Positions 16,232-25,283 of a stretch of 64,000 nt of DNA are shown piece after piece. Every line of letters starts with the position of its first letter. The first letter of the stretch is position 1. A program made the position numbers and the translations under genes. This stretch comes from Bacillota bacterium (GTDB lineage Bacteria > Bacillota > Dethiobacteria > DTU022 > UBA8154). The stretch spans positions 41,304 through 105,303 of the forward strand of contig JAAYFF010000070.1 of the NCBI GenBank assembly GCA_012728375.1, in the 5' to 3' direction. The notes under the pieces are model-generated. The model was not told the DNA's origin and searched no databases. It saw only the letters and a list, made by a program, of their open reading frames with translations.

Positions 16232-17211
16232 CCCAGTTCAAGAGTGTACTACAAGATGAGATTGCCGGGTTCTTGACACTTCGTAAAGCATCAAAAAGCA
16301 AAAGTGCCTATGACCACGACCGCCACACGCTTAAGTTATTCGACGAATACCTTTGCTCTATTAACTGCGACGACAAAAATCTTACAGAAGAGCAGGTGAC
16401 CGGTTGGAACAGTACCCTTACAGGAAAGAGCAGTTCCATTGCCAACATGGTGATTGTTATCAGAATCTTTCTAGCACATCTTAAGGGTTATGGGGTTAAT
16501 GCTTATATTCCGCCAATTCCAAAGGTCAGTGATGATTACATTCCGTATATATTCTCTGACGACGAGATGAAGCTAATATTTTCCATTGCAGATACCCTGC
16601 AGATGGGGAAACCGCGTAAGAATACTCTTATCCATGTGGAGTTTCCAATGATTCTGCGCCTCATGTGTGGATGCGGGCTTCGCATCGGTGAGACACTTTC
16701 ATTAAAAATGAAAGATGTAGATCTTGATATCGGTGTGCTGACACTGAAATATACAAAGGGTGACAAGCAAAGGCTTGTTCCTATGCATCCCTCGTTGACA
16801 AAAATCCTTAGGCAATACTGCATGGCTATGGGGATGATCGGATACCCGGAAGCATATCTTTTTCCAACTTCTGATTCGATGGAACCAGTGACAGTACATA
16901 ATGCTCAGCATAAGTTCAATTTCATACTGGAACAAGGTAATATTTTTCTTTCTGGAAAAAAGAAACATCAGAGAGGTCCCTGCCTGCATTGCCTTAGGCA
17001 TGCGTTTGTATTCAAATCTTTTGCCAATGCAGAGAAAGCAGGTCGTAGGGTTGATGACATTGTTCCATATCTTTCCATCTATCTGGGGCATGACAGTCTT
17101 AAAGAAACAGAAAAATACCTAAAATTCAGCAGTGAGATGTTTCCAGATGCAATGGAACTGTTTGATAGCTACACTGCACAGATCTTTCCGGAGGTGAACT
17201 TCGATGAATAA
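16228..17211 (+). CDS. Tyrosine recombinase, second of trio (RitB-like)
   Basis: This 327-residue protein has an N-terminal core-binding domain followed by a catalytic domain with all expected residues: R152 (GLRIGE), lysine in YTKGDK, H254-CL-R257 (HCLRH), histidine in LGHDSL and Y297 (EKYLKF). It begins within the ATGA overlap of the first recombinase stop, and its own 3' end overlaps the third by 8 nt. Strict gene overlap suggests the three proteins are made together and perhaps act as a hetero-complex. It is not a duplicate of its neighbours: the three share only the family motifs. Confidence 0.9.
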   Translation: MTQFKSVLQDEIAGFLTLRKASKSKSAYDHDRHTLKLFDEYLCSINCDDKNLTEEQVTGWNSTLTGKSSSIANMVIVIRIFLAHLKGYGVNAYIPPIPKVSDDYIPYIFSDDEMKLIFSIADTLQMGKPRKNTLIHVEFPMILRLMCGCGLRIGETLSLKMKDVDLDIGVLTLKYTKGDKQRLVPMHPSLTKILRQYCMAMGMIGYPEAYLFPTSDSMEPVTVHNAQHKFNFILEQGNIFLSGKKKHQRGPCLHCLRHAFVFKSFANAEKAGRRVDDIVPYLSIYLGHDSLKETEKYLKFSSEMFPDAMELFDSYTAQIFPEVNFDE

Positions 17212-18229
17212 ACCTTCGAAATTTCTAGAGTTACTGAACAGTTATTTAACAAATTACATGCCCTGCTCAATCGGGGCAAGCCCTAATACGGTTACTTCAT
17301 ATAAATATGCTTTCCGGTTACTGTTGGAGTTCATGTATTCCACTAAAGGAATCCCTGCCGATGAGATAGCCTTTGAGCAGTTAGACTTTGGCACCCTAAC
17401 AGAATTCCTTGACTGGATAGAGAAAGACCGGCGTTGTAGCGCATCAACGAAGAATCAGAGACTGTCAGCAATCATTTCTTTTTCTGAGTATGCCCAAAAC
17501 CGGGATTTTTCTGCTGCATCCGTATTTCGAAGCGGCGTGATTAAAATCCCCATGAAAAAAGTCCAGAAAAAGCAACGGGCGGTGTTATCAGTGCAGGAAG
17601 TTTCAATTCTTCTTCGTTTACCTAACGACAGTAAGGATATCGGCCTCAGGGATAAGGTACTGCTTAGCTTAATGTATGCAAGTGGGGCAAGGGCACAGGA
17701 AATCTGCAACCTGACGGTAGGAAGCATACAGTTCAATTTGAAAGGAGCCACCCTGAACATAAAAGGGAAAGGGGGGAAATCAAGGCGTATTGGCATTCCG
17801 GACAATTGTGCTAAGATGCTACAGAAATACATATCTCACCGGCGTCTGAGTTCAAAGCCTGACAAGCATATTTTTTCAAGTCAAACCCATGAACAGATGA
17901 CTGTTTCCTGCGTTGAAGGTATCTTCAAGAAATACGTACGACAGGCTAAGGGAGAGAATCCAATTTTATTCAAGGAAAACAGTTATCCGCCGCATTCCAT
18001 GAGGCACTCAACTGCAAGCCATATGTTGGAGGCGGGTGTTCCAATTGTAGTCATAAAAAATTTCCTTGGGCATGCATCACTCCAAACAACGCAGATTTAT
18101 GCGGAATTGTCACAGAACACAGTAGACAAGCACTTGAAAGAATGGAATGAGAAATGGTTCGCCCCTGATTCTGAGGCAATAAAAGTATCCAAAAAAGAAA
18201 ATGAAATGCCAGATTTCTTAAATATTTAG
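17204..18229 (+). CDS. Tyrosine recombinase, third of trio (RitC-like)
   Basis: This 341-residue XerC/D-like recombinase has catalytic residues R163 (GARAQE), lysine in KGKGGKSR, H264-SM-R267 (HSMRH), histidine in FLGHAS and nucleophile Y299 (QIYAEL). GGAGGTG precedes the ATG inside the end of the second recombinase gene. The active site is complete, so all three enzymes of the element appear functional. The distal part of the element after this gene holds the right end array only. No cargo gene is present. Confidence 0.9.
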   Translation: MNKPSKFLELLNSYLTNYMPCSIGASPNTVTSYKYAFRLLLEFMYSTKGIPADEIAFEQLDFGTLTEFLDWIEKDRRCSASTKNQRLSAIISFSEYAQNRDFSAASVFRSGVIKIPMKKVQKKQRAVLSVQEVSILLRLPNDSKDIGLRDKVLLSLMYASGARAQEICNLTVGSIQFNLKGATLNIKGKGGKSRRIGIPDNCAKMLQKYISHRRLSSKPDKHIFSSQTHEQMTVSCVEGIFKKYVRQAKGENPILFKENSYPPHSMRHSTASHMLEAGVPIVVIKNFLGHASLQTTQIYAELSQNTVDKHLKEWNEKWFAPDSEAIKVSKKENEMPDFLNI

Positions 18230-18246
18230 TCAAAACGTAGACTTAG

Positions 18247-18334
18247 ATTATCCGAGAAAAAGAAAAGAATCTCCTATACTTATGCGGTTTTTAGTGTTTT
18301 TTCTCGGATAATCATATTTCTCGGATAATGTGCC
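18247..18334 (-). repeat. Right terminal inverted repeat array of the RIT element
   Basis: This is the mirror image of the left end: TTCTCGGATAAT at 18318-18329 and 18301-18312 (17-bp period), then the inverted copy ATTATCCGAGAA at 18247-18258, 54 bp inward. The outer 34 bp match the left end with one mismatch. It is followed directly by the IS66 tnpC sequence. Confidence 0.85.
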
Positions 18335-19311
18335 CAGCAGCCCACAATAATTATGTTCTCGGGTAGTTTGTGATAGCCGCTGTATCCATCCGCGTGGAGG
18401 TATCCTTTAAAGTTCTGCAAAAAGCTTTCCGGATGTGTATGTTTTCTATCGGGTTGATAGTCAAAGAGTACTAGCTGGTGTTTTGCCTCACCGCTGGTTC
18501 GGTACAGCCACATGTAACTTTTTGATTGTGCCTTCTTGCCCGGTTCTTTCAGTACCTGCAGTACTGTTTCGTCTCCGTGCAGCACATCGTGCCGGCATAA
18601 TCGTCGCTTCATTTCTTCATATATCGGTTCCAGCCAGTTTTCGGAAGCCTTGATCAGCCAGTTTGACATGGTCTGTCTTGAGAGCAGGATCCCATTTTGC
18701 TTCCATTCCTGCTCCTGGCGGTATAGTGGCGATGCCATCATGAATTTCTGTGAGGCGATATGTGCAATTGTTTCGGGTGAGGCAAAGCCGCCTTTGATGA
18801 CGGGTTCAGGCATGTCCGCCTTGACAATGGGAACGCGATCGGAGGTTTTTTCACAGTTCCGGCATGAATAAACGTGCCGCACATGGCGTACTATTATTGC
18901 TTTTGCGGGAATGATTTTGAGTTCCTCGCGGGTTTCCTTGCCCATCGTATGCAGTTTGCTACCGCAATCCGGACAGACTTGCTCTTTTGCCGGCAGTTCG
19001 TGTTCGATTATCTCAACAGGGAGGTCCTCCGGAAGCTTGTCCGTTGTGAGGCGTGTCCGTTTGCGATAATGTGCCTTTACTTCGGTAAGCTTAGGCTCCG
19101 GTACGGATAGGTCGGCATTTGATTCGGCTTCGTTGAATATGGAGATCTGGGAGGCGTTTGTCTGCTCGCTTGATACCCCAAATTGCTTATGCCTGGAAAG
19201 GCGAATCTGTGACATAAACCATTTGATTTGCTGCTCTAGTTCAGCAATTTTTCGGTCTTTTTCTTTGATTATGCCAAGCAGGTTTTCTACCGAAATTTCT
19301 TGCGTTTCCAT
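18329..19311 (-). pseudogene. tnpC: IS66 transposase TnpC, N-terminal fragment
   Basis: This is the N-terminal 326 codons or so of the IS66 transposase. It has a coiled-coil/leucine-rich start (residues 1-40), a zinc-binding pair CPDCGSKL with a later CRNCEKT, and the start of the DDE catalytic domain (HGDETVLQV and HADGYSGY segments). The conserved sequence stops at GCWAH, where the recombinase-trio element is inserted; the frame then reads through the element's end and stops at 18280. The rest of the gene is at 14214-14838. Confidence 0.9.
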
Positions 19312-19367
19312 AGGATAATTATATCACTAAAGCCGCATGATATCAATGTTTAGGGCACTTTTCAGTA

Positions 19368-19718
19368 TTAAGAAATATGCCGTTCTAAAACCTCTTTCCT
19401 CTTGAGCTTTTTTTCCAGTCTCGCCCCATCAATGAGGCAGGATAATTCTTCGGCATTGAGTACCATTGTGGCAGCGTCTCCTTCTGCCGGCCAGATGAAA
19501 TGCCCGCGTTCCAGCCGTTTGAAGTATAGCCAGAATCCGTCACCGTCCCATTCGAGGATTTTAAGTCTATCCCTTCTTCTGTTGCAGAATACAAACAGCG
19601 CATCGGAAAATGGATCGAGGGAAAAGCTGCCTTGAACCAGCGTCATCAATCCATTGATAGATTTCCTCATGTCCGTGAATCCACAGCATATATATACAGG
19701 TTTGTCACTCCATCTCAT
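19368..19718 (-). CDS. tnpB: IS66 accessory protein TnpB
   Basis: This 116-residue protein is the IS66 Orf2/TnpB: it has the YICCGFTDMRKSINGL start and the DGDGFWLYFKRLERG core typical of the family. It is needed for IS66 transposition together with TnpA and TnpC, though its biochemical role is unclear. Its ATG overlaps the last base of the tnpA stop (TGATG), and tnpC starts 56 bp further on. The gene is intact. Confidence 0.93.
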   Translation of the reverse strand: MRWSDKPVYICCGFTDMRKSINGLMTLVQGSFSLDPFSDALFVFCNRRRDRLKILEWDGDGFWLYFKRLERGHFIWPAEGDAATMVLNAEELSCLIDGARLEKKLKRKEVLERHIS

Positions 19719-20071
19719 CAGAGCGACCCCAGCACACGGCAGACTTTTTTCAGCAGTTCAGGATCTGTCCCGGAATTCACGCTGATATGAAAGCCGCTGA
19801 TTTCTATGTCCAATGTTGAGTTCATTTGTTGGGCCTGTCCCGGTGCAAGCTGTATCCAACCGCTTGGTACGGGGTCCACAGAGTTTTCCTGTATTGCAAG
19901 CTCTGTGCATGCCGCATTCCTTAGTTTCCTTTGCCAGTAGAAGTATTGGCTTTTGCTAATTCCTGTTGCCTGGCAGAATTCCTTTATGTTTTGCCCGCTG
20001 TGCTGTCGCGCCTGTATTACTTTAGCCCATTTTGATAGCCGGTACTGTGCTGTGACCTTTTTTGTATCCAT
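19718..20071 (-). CDS. tnpA: IS66 accessory protein TnpA
   Basis: This 117-residue protein has a helix-turn-helix segment (IKEFCQATGISKSQYFYWQRKLR, residues about 30-52), typical of the IS66 TnpA/InsN-like DNA-binding subunit. It is the first gene of the IS66 operon. Upstream, at 20090-20117, an 11-bp perfect inverted repeat (GTTGAAAAAGT with 6-bp spacer) lies between the gene and the right end of the IS and may regulate its expression or bind transposase. The gene is intact. Confidence 0.9.
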   Translation of the reverse strand: MDTKKVTAQYRLSKWAKVIQARQHSGQNIKEFCQATGISKSQYFYWQRKLRNAACTELAIQENSVDPVPSGWIQLAPGQAQQMNSTLDIEISGFHISVNSGTDPELLKKVCRVLGSL

Positions 20072-20192
20072 ACAATCACTCCATTTTAGGTTGAAAAAGT
20101 TGGCCTACTTTTTCAACTTTTTCAACCGCTTTTATGGTGATTGTACTACCTTCAAGTTTGTTATGCTATGTGCCGGTATCTTTTACGCTTAC

Positions 20193-20200
20193 GTTGATTT
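20193..20200. repeat. Right copy of the IS66 target-site duplication
   Basis: GTTGATTT is identical to 13890-13897. Its TTGATT also serves as a plausible -35 hexamer for the following blaI-like gene, so the duplication may have preserved that promoter after insertion. Confidence 0.93.
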
Positions 20201-20248
20201 TTAGGTTTAATGGGATTAAACTAAGAATAAGGTTTAATGACATTAGAC
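20194..20248 (+). promoter_or_regulatory. Promoter and two dyad operators of the BlaI-like repressor
   Basis: A candidate promoter has TTGATT (20194-20199), a 17-bp spacer and TAAACT (20217-20222). Two 17-bp dyads overlap and follow it: GTTTAATGGGATTAAAC (20205-20221, perfect) and GTTTAATGACATTAGAC (20232-20248, one mismatch), with centres 27 bp apart. BlaI/MecI/CopY repressors bind such paired dyads in their own promoters. This is a specific candidate for autoregulation. Confidence 0.75.
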
Positions 20249-20261
20249 TTGGGGTGGAAAA

Positions 20262-20627
20262 ATGAAAGATTATAAATTGGGCGTCATGGAAACAAAATTT
20301 GCCGAGCTGATATGGGATAATGAGCCCATATCATCAGGCGACCTGGTAAAGCTCTGCGAAAAGAATCTGACATGGAAGAAGTCAACGACCTACACGATGC
20401 TGCGCCGGCTTTGTGAGCGCGGGATTTTTCAGAATAAAGACAGCACGGTGTCATCCCTGATGAACAAGCAGGAGTTTGCCGCTCTGCAAAGCGAAAAGTT
20501 TGTGGAAGAAACCTTCGCCGGTTCGCTTCCGCAGTTTCTGGCAGCATTCACCATGCGGAAAAAACTGTCCGAAAGCGAGATTGAAAAGCTCCAGCGGTTT
20601 ATTGACGAAAAGAGGGGTGAGTTCTGA
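20262..20627 (+). CDS. blaI: BlaI/MecI-family transcriptional repressor
   Basis: This 121-residue winged-helix repressor has the family start (YKLGVMETKFAELIWDNEPISSGDLVK) and the recognition-helix segment KKSTTYTMLRRLCERGI. BlaI-type repressors dimerise through the C-terminal helix and are cleaved when the partner membrane protease signals. The ATG follows GGGGTGG by 5 nt. The TGA shares its last base with the ATG of the M56 gene (TGATG), so both are co-translated. Two dyads upstream are likely operators. Confidence 0.9.
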   Translation: MKDYKLGVMETKFAELIWDNEPISSGDLVKLCEKNLTWKKSTTYTMLRRLCERGIFQNKDSTVSSLMNKQEFAALQSEKFVEETFAGSLPQFLAAFTMRKKLSESEIEKLQRFIDEKRGEF

Positions 20628-22879
20628 TGTGGATGTACACGTTGCTGCCAAAAATTCTTAATATGAGCCTGACTGCGAGTATCGTTATCGTCCTTGTGTT
20701 GCTCGCTCGCTTACCGCTGAAGAAAGCTCCGAAGATATTTTCTTACGCTCTTTGGGCGGTTGTATTGTTCCGCCTTGTATGCCCTGTGTCGTTTTCATCG
20801 GAGTTTTCACTGCTCGGAATCTTTAACGCCCCTCCCGCAATAAACGGCACTGTCGCCTATATTCCCGCCGATATCGTCCACACAGAATATCCGCAAGTCA
20901 ATTTATCTCTTCCTGCCGTCAGCGAAGCTATAAACAATACCCTGCCGCAAGGCGAAGAACAGCTTGTTGCCGACCCGCTTGAGGTGTTGGTGTCCATGGC
21001 AACCCCGCTCTGGCTTCTCGGCATTGCGGCGATGCTCATATACAGCATGATATCGCTGATACGGTTACGCCGAAAGCTCATCGGCGCGGTATGCCTGCGT
21101 GATAACATCTATCTTGCAGACCACGTCTCGACTCCTTTTGTCACCGGCGTATTCCGCCCTAAAATCTTTCTGCCGTCAACAATATCGGAGCAAGAGCAAA
21201 GCTATATTATTCTGCATGAACAGACGCATATCCGGCGGCTCGACCATATTATTAAGATGGTTGCTTTCCTTGCGCTGGCAGTACATTGGTTCAATCCGCT
21301 CGTGTGGGCGGCATTTGTGTGTGCCGTTAAAGACATGGAAATGTCCTGTGACGAGCACGTCCTAAAGCAAATAGGCTTTGATATCAAGGGCGCATATTCC
21401 ACATCCCTGCTCTCCCTTGCAACGGGACGACGGCTTATCAGCGGTAGCCCCTTGGCGTTTGGTGAGGATACTATCAAGGGGCGCATCAAGAACATTATGA
21501 ATTTCAAAAATCCTGCAGTCTGGGTTACCGTTGTCTTGGTACTGCTTGTTAGCGCCTTGAGTATCGGCTTTGCGGTGGATCAGGCAAACGTAAAGATCCT
21601 TACAGCCCAAGCCGCACTCGAAGCTTTTTCTGCGGAAAATAAAGACGGGCGGGTTACATTTGTCATACCGAGAGATTACGACAAGCCACAAAACTGGAAT
21701 ATCATCGTTGCGGGACGTGCCGAATATGAAGATGGTTTTTCTCGGAGCGTACATCTATTTGAGGACGTAAATGAAGCTAAGACTTGGGGAGCGGGCAAGG
21801 AATATACAATCGAGACAAATGATTCCTATACGGAACTGCATATTACCGTGAGCCTGCCTGACGAAAACGGAAAAATGCTCGTACGGGACTTCGATTTTAA
21901 CTTCACGCAGGATGTATCAGATACATGGCCGGCTGAGAAATGGATGCTTATTACAGAAGCCGATGTGACGGGCGACAGCATCAACGAGCGTCTCTACCTC
22001 GACAAATCCCAAATGGACACCACTTTTGATATCACGCTGCACGTCCTGGACAGCGCCGGCAATGAAATATGGAATGAGTCAGGCAATTCCTCGCATGCCG
22101 GCTGGAAATCACTGTTCCTCTGTCAGATGAACGGAAAGGAATACCTCCTTCGGTATACCCCCTATATGGGTCAGGGCTATGGCACGTACACATACACTCT
22201 CTTTGCTTTGGAAAACGGCAAAGAGAAGGTTTACAAGACAAATACGCTTGAATTTGACCTTAATGGGATCGGAAAACTGAATACTCCAGAAATGATTGCC
22301 TATGCCGATGAAGTGAATGATTTGCTCGGCAAGAGCGTTCTTCTCATGAGTACCGAGGGTGGTATATATTCATTTGGCCCGGCTTCGGCTGAGTCGTTCT
22401 TCGAGCGGTATTCATGGTTGGACGGCAATTCAGAACTTTTTGATCCTGCTGATAGCCTGGAGACCAGGGTGGAGAAATACAGCAGTTGGGCGGTGAAAAA
22501 CCGCCGACTGAGCGACTTATTATATAACGCTAATTTCACTTTCGTGTCCTCGGATAAATTTAGCGAGGCTGAAATAAGCGACGCCATGTATTGTGTCATG
22601 GATAAATTTGATAACGCTTTCAAAGGCTGTGAATTGACGAAGCTGTGGTATGATGAAGAAATATCCAATGCTCAGATTGAAAGCTATATGACCGGCGGAC
22701 GCGGTTCTTTTAACGGAATCAATAAGAATAATGTGATAGTCCTTCTTTCCGAATTCAACGTTGATTCCTCCGGAGGGGATGGAAGCCTGAATCCAAACTC
22801 GACTTATAATAACTGGATATGGATTCTTATCAGGGATAGCGGCAAAGACGAATGGCGAGTGGATGATTGGGGCTATTAA
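20627..22879 (+). CDS. BlaR1/MecR1-type M56 membrane metalloprotease with a non-penicillin-binding C-terminus
   Basis: This 750-residue membrane protein has N-terminal transmembrane helices, the gluzincin motif H197-EQT-H201 of peptidase family M56 near residue 197, a further transmembrane segment around residue 300 and a large extracellular part. In BlaR1 the extracellular part is a class D beta-lactamase-like sensor; here no SxxK/SxN/KTG pattern is evident. Instead there is a repeat-like segment (ADVTGDSINERLYL) reminiscent of integrin/FG-GAP proteins, followed by a domain I do not recognise. It probably senses something else and cleaves the BlaI-like repressor in response. The inducer is unknown. 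Confidence 0.85.
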   Translation: MWMYTLLPKILNMSLTASIVIVLVLLARLPLKKAPKIFSYALWAVVLFRLVCPVSFSSEFSLLGIFNAPPAINGTVAYIPADIVHTEYPQVNLSLPAVSEAINNTLPQGEEQLVADPLEVLVSMATPLWLLGIAAMLIYSMISLIRLRRKLIGAVCLRDNIYLADHVSTPFVTGVFRPKIFLPSTISEQEQSYIILHEQTHIRRLDHIIKMVAFLALAVHWFNPLVWAAFVCAVKDMEMSCDEHVLKQIGFDIKGAYSTSLLSLATGRRLISGSPLAFGEDTIKGRIKNIMNFKNPAVWVTVVLVLLVSALSIGFAVDQANVKILTAQAALEAFSAENKDGRVTFVIPRDYDKPQNWNIIVAGRAEYEDGFSRSVHLFEDVNEAKTWGAGKEYTIETNDSYTELHITVSLPDENGKMLVRDFDFNFTQDVSDTWPAEKWMLITEADVTGDSINERLYLDKSQMDTTFDITLHVLDSAGNEIWNESGNSSHAGWKSLFLCQMNGKEYLLRYTPYMGQGYGTYTYTLFALENGKEKVYKTNTLEFDLNGIGKLNTPEMIAYADEVNDLLGKSVLLMSTEGGIYSFGPASAESFFERYSWLDGNSELFDPADSLETRVEKYSSWAVKNRRLSDLLYNANFTFVSSDKFSEAEISDAMYCVMDKFDNAFKGCELTKLWYDEEISNAQIESYMTGGRGSFNGINKNNVIVLLSEFNVDSSGGDGSLNPNSTYNNWIWILIRDSGKDEWRVDDWGY

Positions 22880-22905
22880 TTGGGCTTATAAGAAGAGGTT
22901 CCCTT

Positions 22906-22938
22906 GATCCGCCCTAATAATACGGGGGGATTTTTTTT
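22906..22938 (+). terminator. Rho-independent terminator after the blaI/M56 operon
   Basis: ATCCGCCC and GGGGGGAT pair across a 9-nt loop (one G-G mismatch) and are followed by a run of eight T. It lies 27 bp after the M56 stop codon. Confidence 0.75.
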
Positions 22939-23084
22939 GGATTTCTCCAAATAATAAAAGGAAAATAACGGTGTTATAGAAAAGATCTTAATTAAAGGGA
23001 CATTAAGAAAATTTATAACTGCCCGGGGTTTCAGGTAACGGGTTGGAAGATTCCGGGTAGTTACGCGGCGAGGTGTATTATTTA

Positions 23085-25181
23085 ATGGGCCTAGAAGAAA
23101 ATTCCGGCGGTAAAAAAACGAATAGATTAATTGAGGCCAAATCTCCGTATTTGTTACAGCATGCATATAACCCCGTGGATTGGTACGAGTGGGGGGAGGA
23201 TGCCTTTGAGCGGGCTGAAAAAGAAAATAAACCGGTATTTCTAAGTATAGGCTATTCAACTTGTCACTGGTGCCACAATATGGCCAGGGAATCTTTTGAG
23301 GACGAGGAAATTGCCGGGATTCTCAATAAACATTATATTTCCATCAAAGTGGACCGGGAGGAGCGCCCGGATATAGACAATGTCTATATGAAGGTCTGCC
23401 AGGCCATGACCGGCCATGGGGGATGGCCGCTTACCGTTTTTCTGACTCCGGCAAAGACTCCCTTTTTTGCAGGAACTTATTTTCCGAAAGAGAGGAAGTA
23501 TAATCTGCCCGGCTTGAAAGAAATTCTGCTGAAGATCGCGGAAGCTTGGTCAAAGGAAAGTTCCGGCCTGGAGGAAAAAGGGAGAAAGATTATTGATGCC
23601 CTGCGGGAAAGCGAACGTGAGGACCGTCCCGGCGGCACCCCCAGGGAAGAAATGCTGCAAAGGGCTGCTGAAGAGCTGCTAAGGCAATATGACAGGGTCA
23701 ACGGCGGTTTCGGGGGAGCCCCCAAGTTTCCCATTCCTTCAGCTCTAGCGTTTTTGCTTCGCTGGTGGGAGCGGAGCGGTGACGAGGGCGCTTTAAGGGC
23801 GGTGCGGCATACCCTGGGAGCTATGGCCAGAGGTGGAATTTTTGATCATCTGGGATACGGTTTTCACCGCTACAGCACGGATGAAAAATGGCTGGTGCCC
23901 CATTTCGAAAAGATGCTTTATGACCAAGCCTTGCTGTCTGCGGTTTACCTGGACGCTTATCAGATAACAGGGGATAACGGTTTTGCCGATACAGCAAACA
24001 AAATTTTTACTTTTGTTCTGGAGGAGATGCAGTCTCCGGAGGGGGGCTTCTATACTGCCTGGAATGCGGAAAGCGAAGGTGTTGAAGGCAAGTATTATGT
24101 CTGGGAAAAAGCTGAGATTATAAAAATTTTGGGCCCGGAACTGGGGGAGCTGATCTGTTCCTTTTTTGGCGTTTCTGAGGAAGGTAATTTTGAAGACGGG
24201 AAAAATGTTCTTTATTTGCCGGAAGAGGAGAACTCTTTCGTCCGCAAGCGGAAATTAAATTCCAGGCAGTGGTTTTTTATCCTGGAGGAGTCCCGGAAAA
24301 GGCTGCTTCAAAAGCGCGGCGAGAGGGTCAGGCCATCGCTGGATGACAAGATCCTCACCTCCTGGAACGGGTTAATGATCAGTTCCTTGGCCAGGGGAGG
24401 ACAGGTTTTAGGAGGGGATATTTATCTAAGTTCAGCCGCCCGGGCTGCGGATTTTATCCTTTCCCATTTGAAAAGTAACGGCCTGCTCTGGCACCGCTAC
24501 TGCCGTGGAGAAAGCGCTTATTACGGGTTTCTTGAAGATTATGCCTTTCTGGTAGCCGGTTTGCTGGATCTGTATGAAGCGGTTTTGCAGCCCAAGTATC
24601 TTGCCGAGGCTGTTTCCTTAAACAGGCGCATGCTGGAGCTGTTCTGGGATGATAAAGACGGCGGTCTTTTTTTCAGCAGCAAAGAAGGCGAAGACAAACT
24701 CCCCTTCAAAGACAAGGACGCTTATGATGGTGCTCTGCCGTCGGGAAATTCCGTTGCTGCTCATAATATGCTGCGCATTGCACATTTTACCGGTGAAGAG
24801 GAGATGAGAGACAGGTCATTGCGGTTAATGGAGTATTTCTCTGCTTCCATAAACCTGGCTCCCTCCAACTATACCGCCATGCTTGCTGCTCTCGATTTTT
24901 CCTTGGGGCCTGTCCGGGAGATGGTGCTGGTTGGTTCGAGCGCGGAGGAAGATAATGTGCGGACGCTGCTGCGCGGCATTCAAAAGCGTTTTCTCCCGCG
25001 CAAGGTGTTTCTTTTCCACAGCCCCGGGCAAAAGGCAGGGGATGAGCTGGAGAAAATTTCCCCCCTGGTTAAGGATAAAGGGTTTGTGGACGGAAAGCCC
25101 GCGGTCTATATCTGCGAGAATTTTACCTGCCGGTCTCCCCTTACCAGCCCGGATGATCTGGAAAAATTTTTCGCTACATAG
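23085..25181 (+). CDS. YyaL/SSP411-type thioredoxin-domain protein (DUF255)
   Basis: This is a protein of about 698 residues. The N-terminal 160 residues are a thioredoxin-like DUF255 domain with the [21 protein letters not shown] signature region and a CHWC motif in the redox-site position (STCHWCHNM). The rest resembles an alpha/alpha-barrel glycosidase fold, with [11 protein letters not shown] and [11 protein letters not shown] motifs. The family is widespread (YyaL in Bacillus, SSP411 in animals) but its biochemical role is not established. The ATG at 23085 is preferred over the GTG at 23073, which sits in the ribosome-binding region (GCGAGGTG). Confidence 0.9.
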   Translation: MGLEENSGGKKTNRLIEAKSPYLLQHAYNPVDWYEWGEDAFERAEKENKPVFLSIGYSTCHWCHNMARESFEDEEIAGILNKHYISIKVDREERPDIDNVYMKVCQAMTGHGGWPLTVFLTPAKTPFFAGTYFPKERKYNLPGLKEILLKIAEAWSKESSGLEEKGRKIIDALRESEREDRPGGTPREEMLQRAAEELLRQYDRVNGGFGGAPKFPIPSALAFLLRWWERSGDEGALRAVRHTLGAMARGGIFDHLGYGFHRYSTDEKWLVPHFEKMLYDQALLSAVYLDAYQITGDNGFADTANKIFTFVLEEMQSPEGGFYTAWNAESEGVEGKYYVWEKAEIIKILGPELGELICSFFGVSEEGNFEDGKNVLYLPEEENSFVRKRKLNSRQWFFILEESRKRLLQKRGERVRPSLDDKILTSWNGLMISSLARGGQVLGGDIYLSSAARAADFILSHLKSNGLLWHRYCRGESAYYGFLEDYAFLVAGLLDLYEAVLQPKYLAEAVSLNRRMLELFWDDKDGGLFFSSKEGEDKLPFKDKDAYDGALPSGNSVAAHNMLRIAHFTGEEEMRDRSLRLMEYFSASINLAPSNYTAMLAALDFSLGPVREMVLVGSSAEEDNVRTLLRGIQKRFLPRKVFLFHSPGQKAGDELEKISPLVKDKGFVDGKPAVYICENFTCRSPLTSPDDLEKFFAT

Positions 25182-25283
25182 CAGTCATGATTCCGCTACC
25201 TAATTCTGTCCTGCTGCAGAATCAGTATAATTTTAAGTAAAGAAGCGGGTGAAACACACCGGATTTAGAGAGGAAGAGTTGCT

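Larger units (their letters stand above)
14839..18334 (+). mobile_element. RIT-type element (three tyrosine recombinases) inserted in IS66 tnpC
   Basis: This 3,496-bp element contains only three overlapping tyrosine recombinase genes, the hallmark of recombinase-in-trio (RIT) elements. TGTGCC is found at both junctions (14833-14838 and 18329-18334), and removing 14839-18334 restores tnpC in frame. Its ends carry an inverted repeat: 14859-14892 matches the complement of 18301-18334 with one mismatch. Within each end the 12-bp motif ATTATCCGAGAA occurs three times with identical spacing (see findings). The left side has an additional 20 bp (14839-14858) outside the repeat. The recombinase genes run opposite to the IS66 genes. 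Confidence 0.88.
13898..20192 (-). mobile_element. IS66-family insertion sequence, interrupted by a recombinase-trio element
   Basis: The element runs from GTAAGCGTCAAAGA at 13898 to its inverted partner ending ...TCTTTTACGCTTAC at 20192 (13 of 14 terminal bases agree). It is bounded by a perfect 8-bp duplication. It carries tnpA, tnpB, tnpC and a short downstream ORF, all on the minus strand. Its tnpC is split by a 3,496-bp insertion (14839-18334), so the 6.3-kb unit is an IS of about 2.8 kb plus its guest. A second related copy begins at 63833, with 8 differences over the first 168 bp. A functional relative elsewhere might still mobilise this copy in trans; its own transposase is broken. 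Confidence 0.93.

Noticed and set aside
18435..19318. Series of plus-strand ORFs across the IS66 transposase
   Set aside because: They are antisense shadows of tnpC with no ribosome-binding sites and no recognisable motifs.
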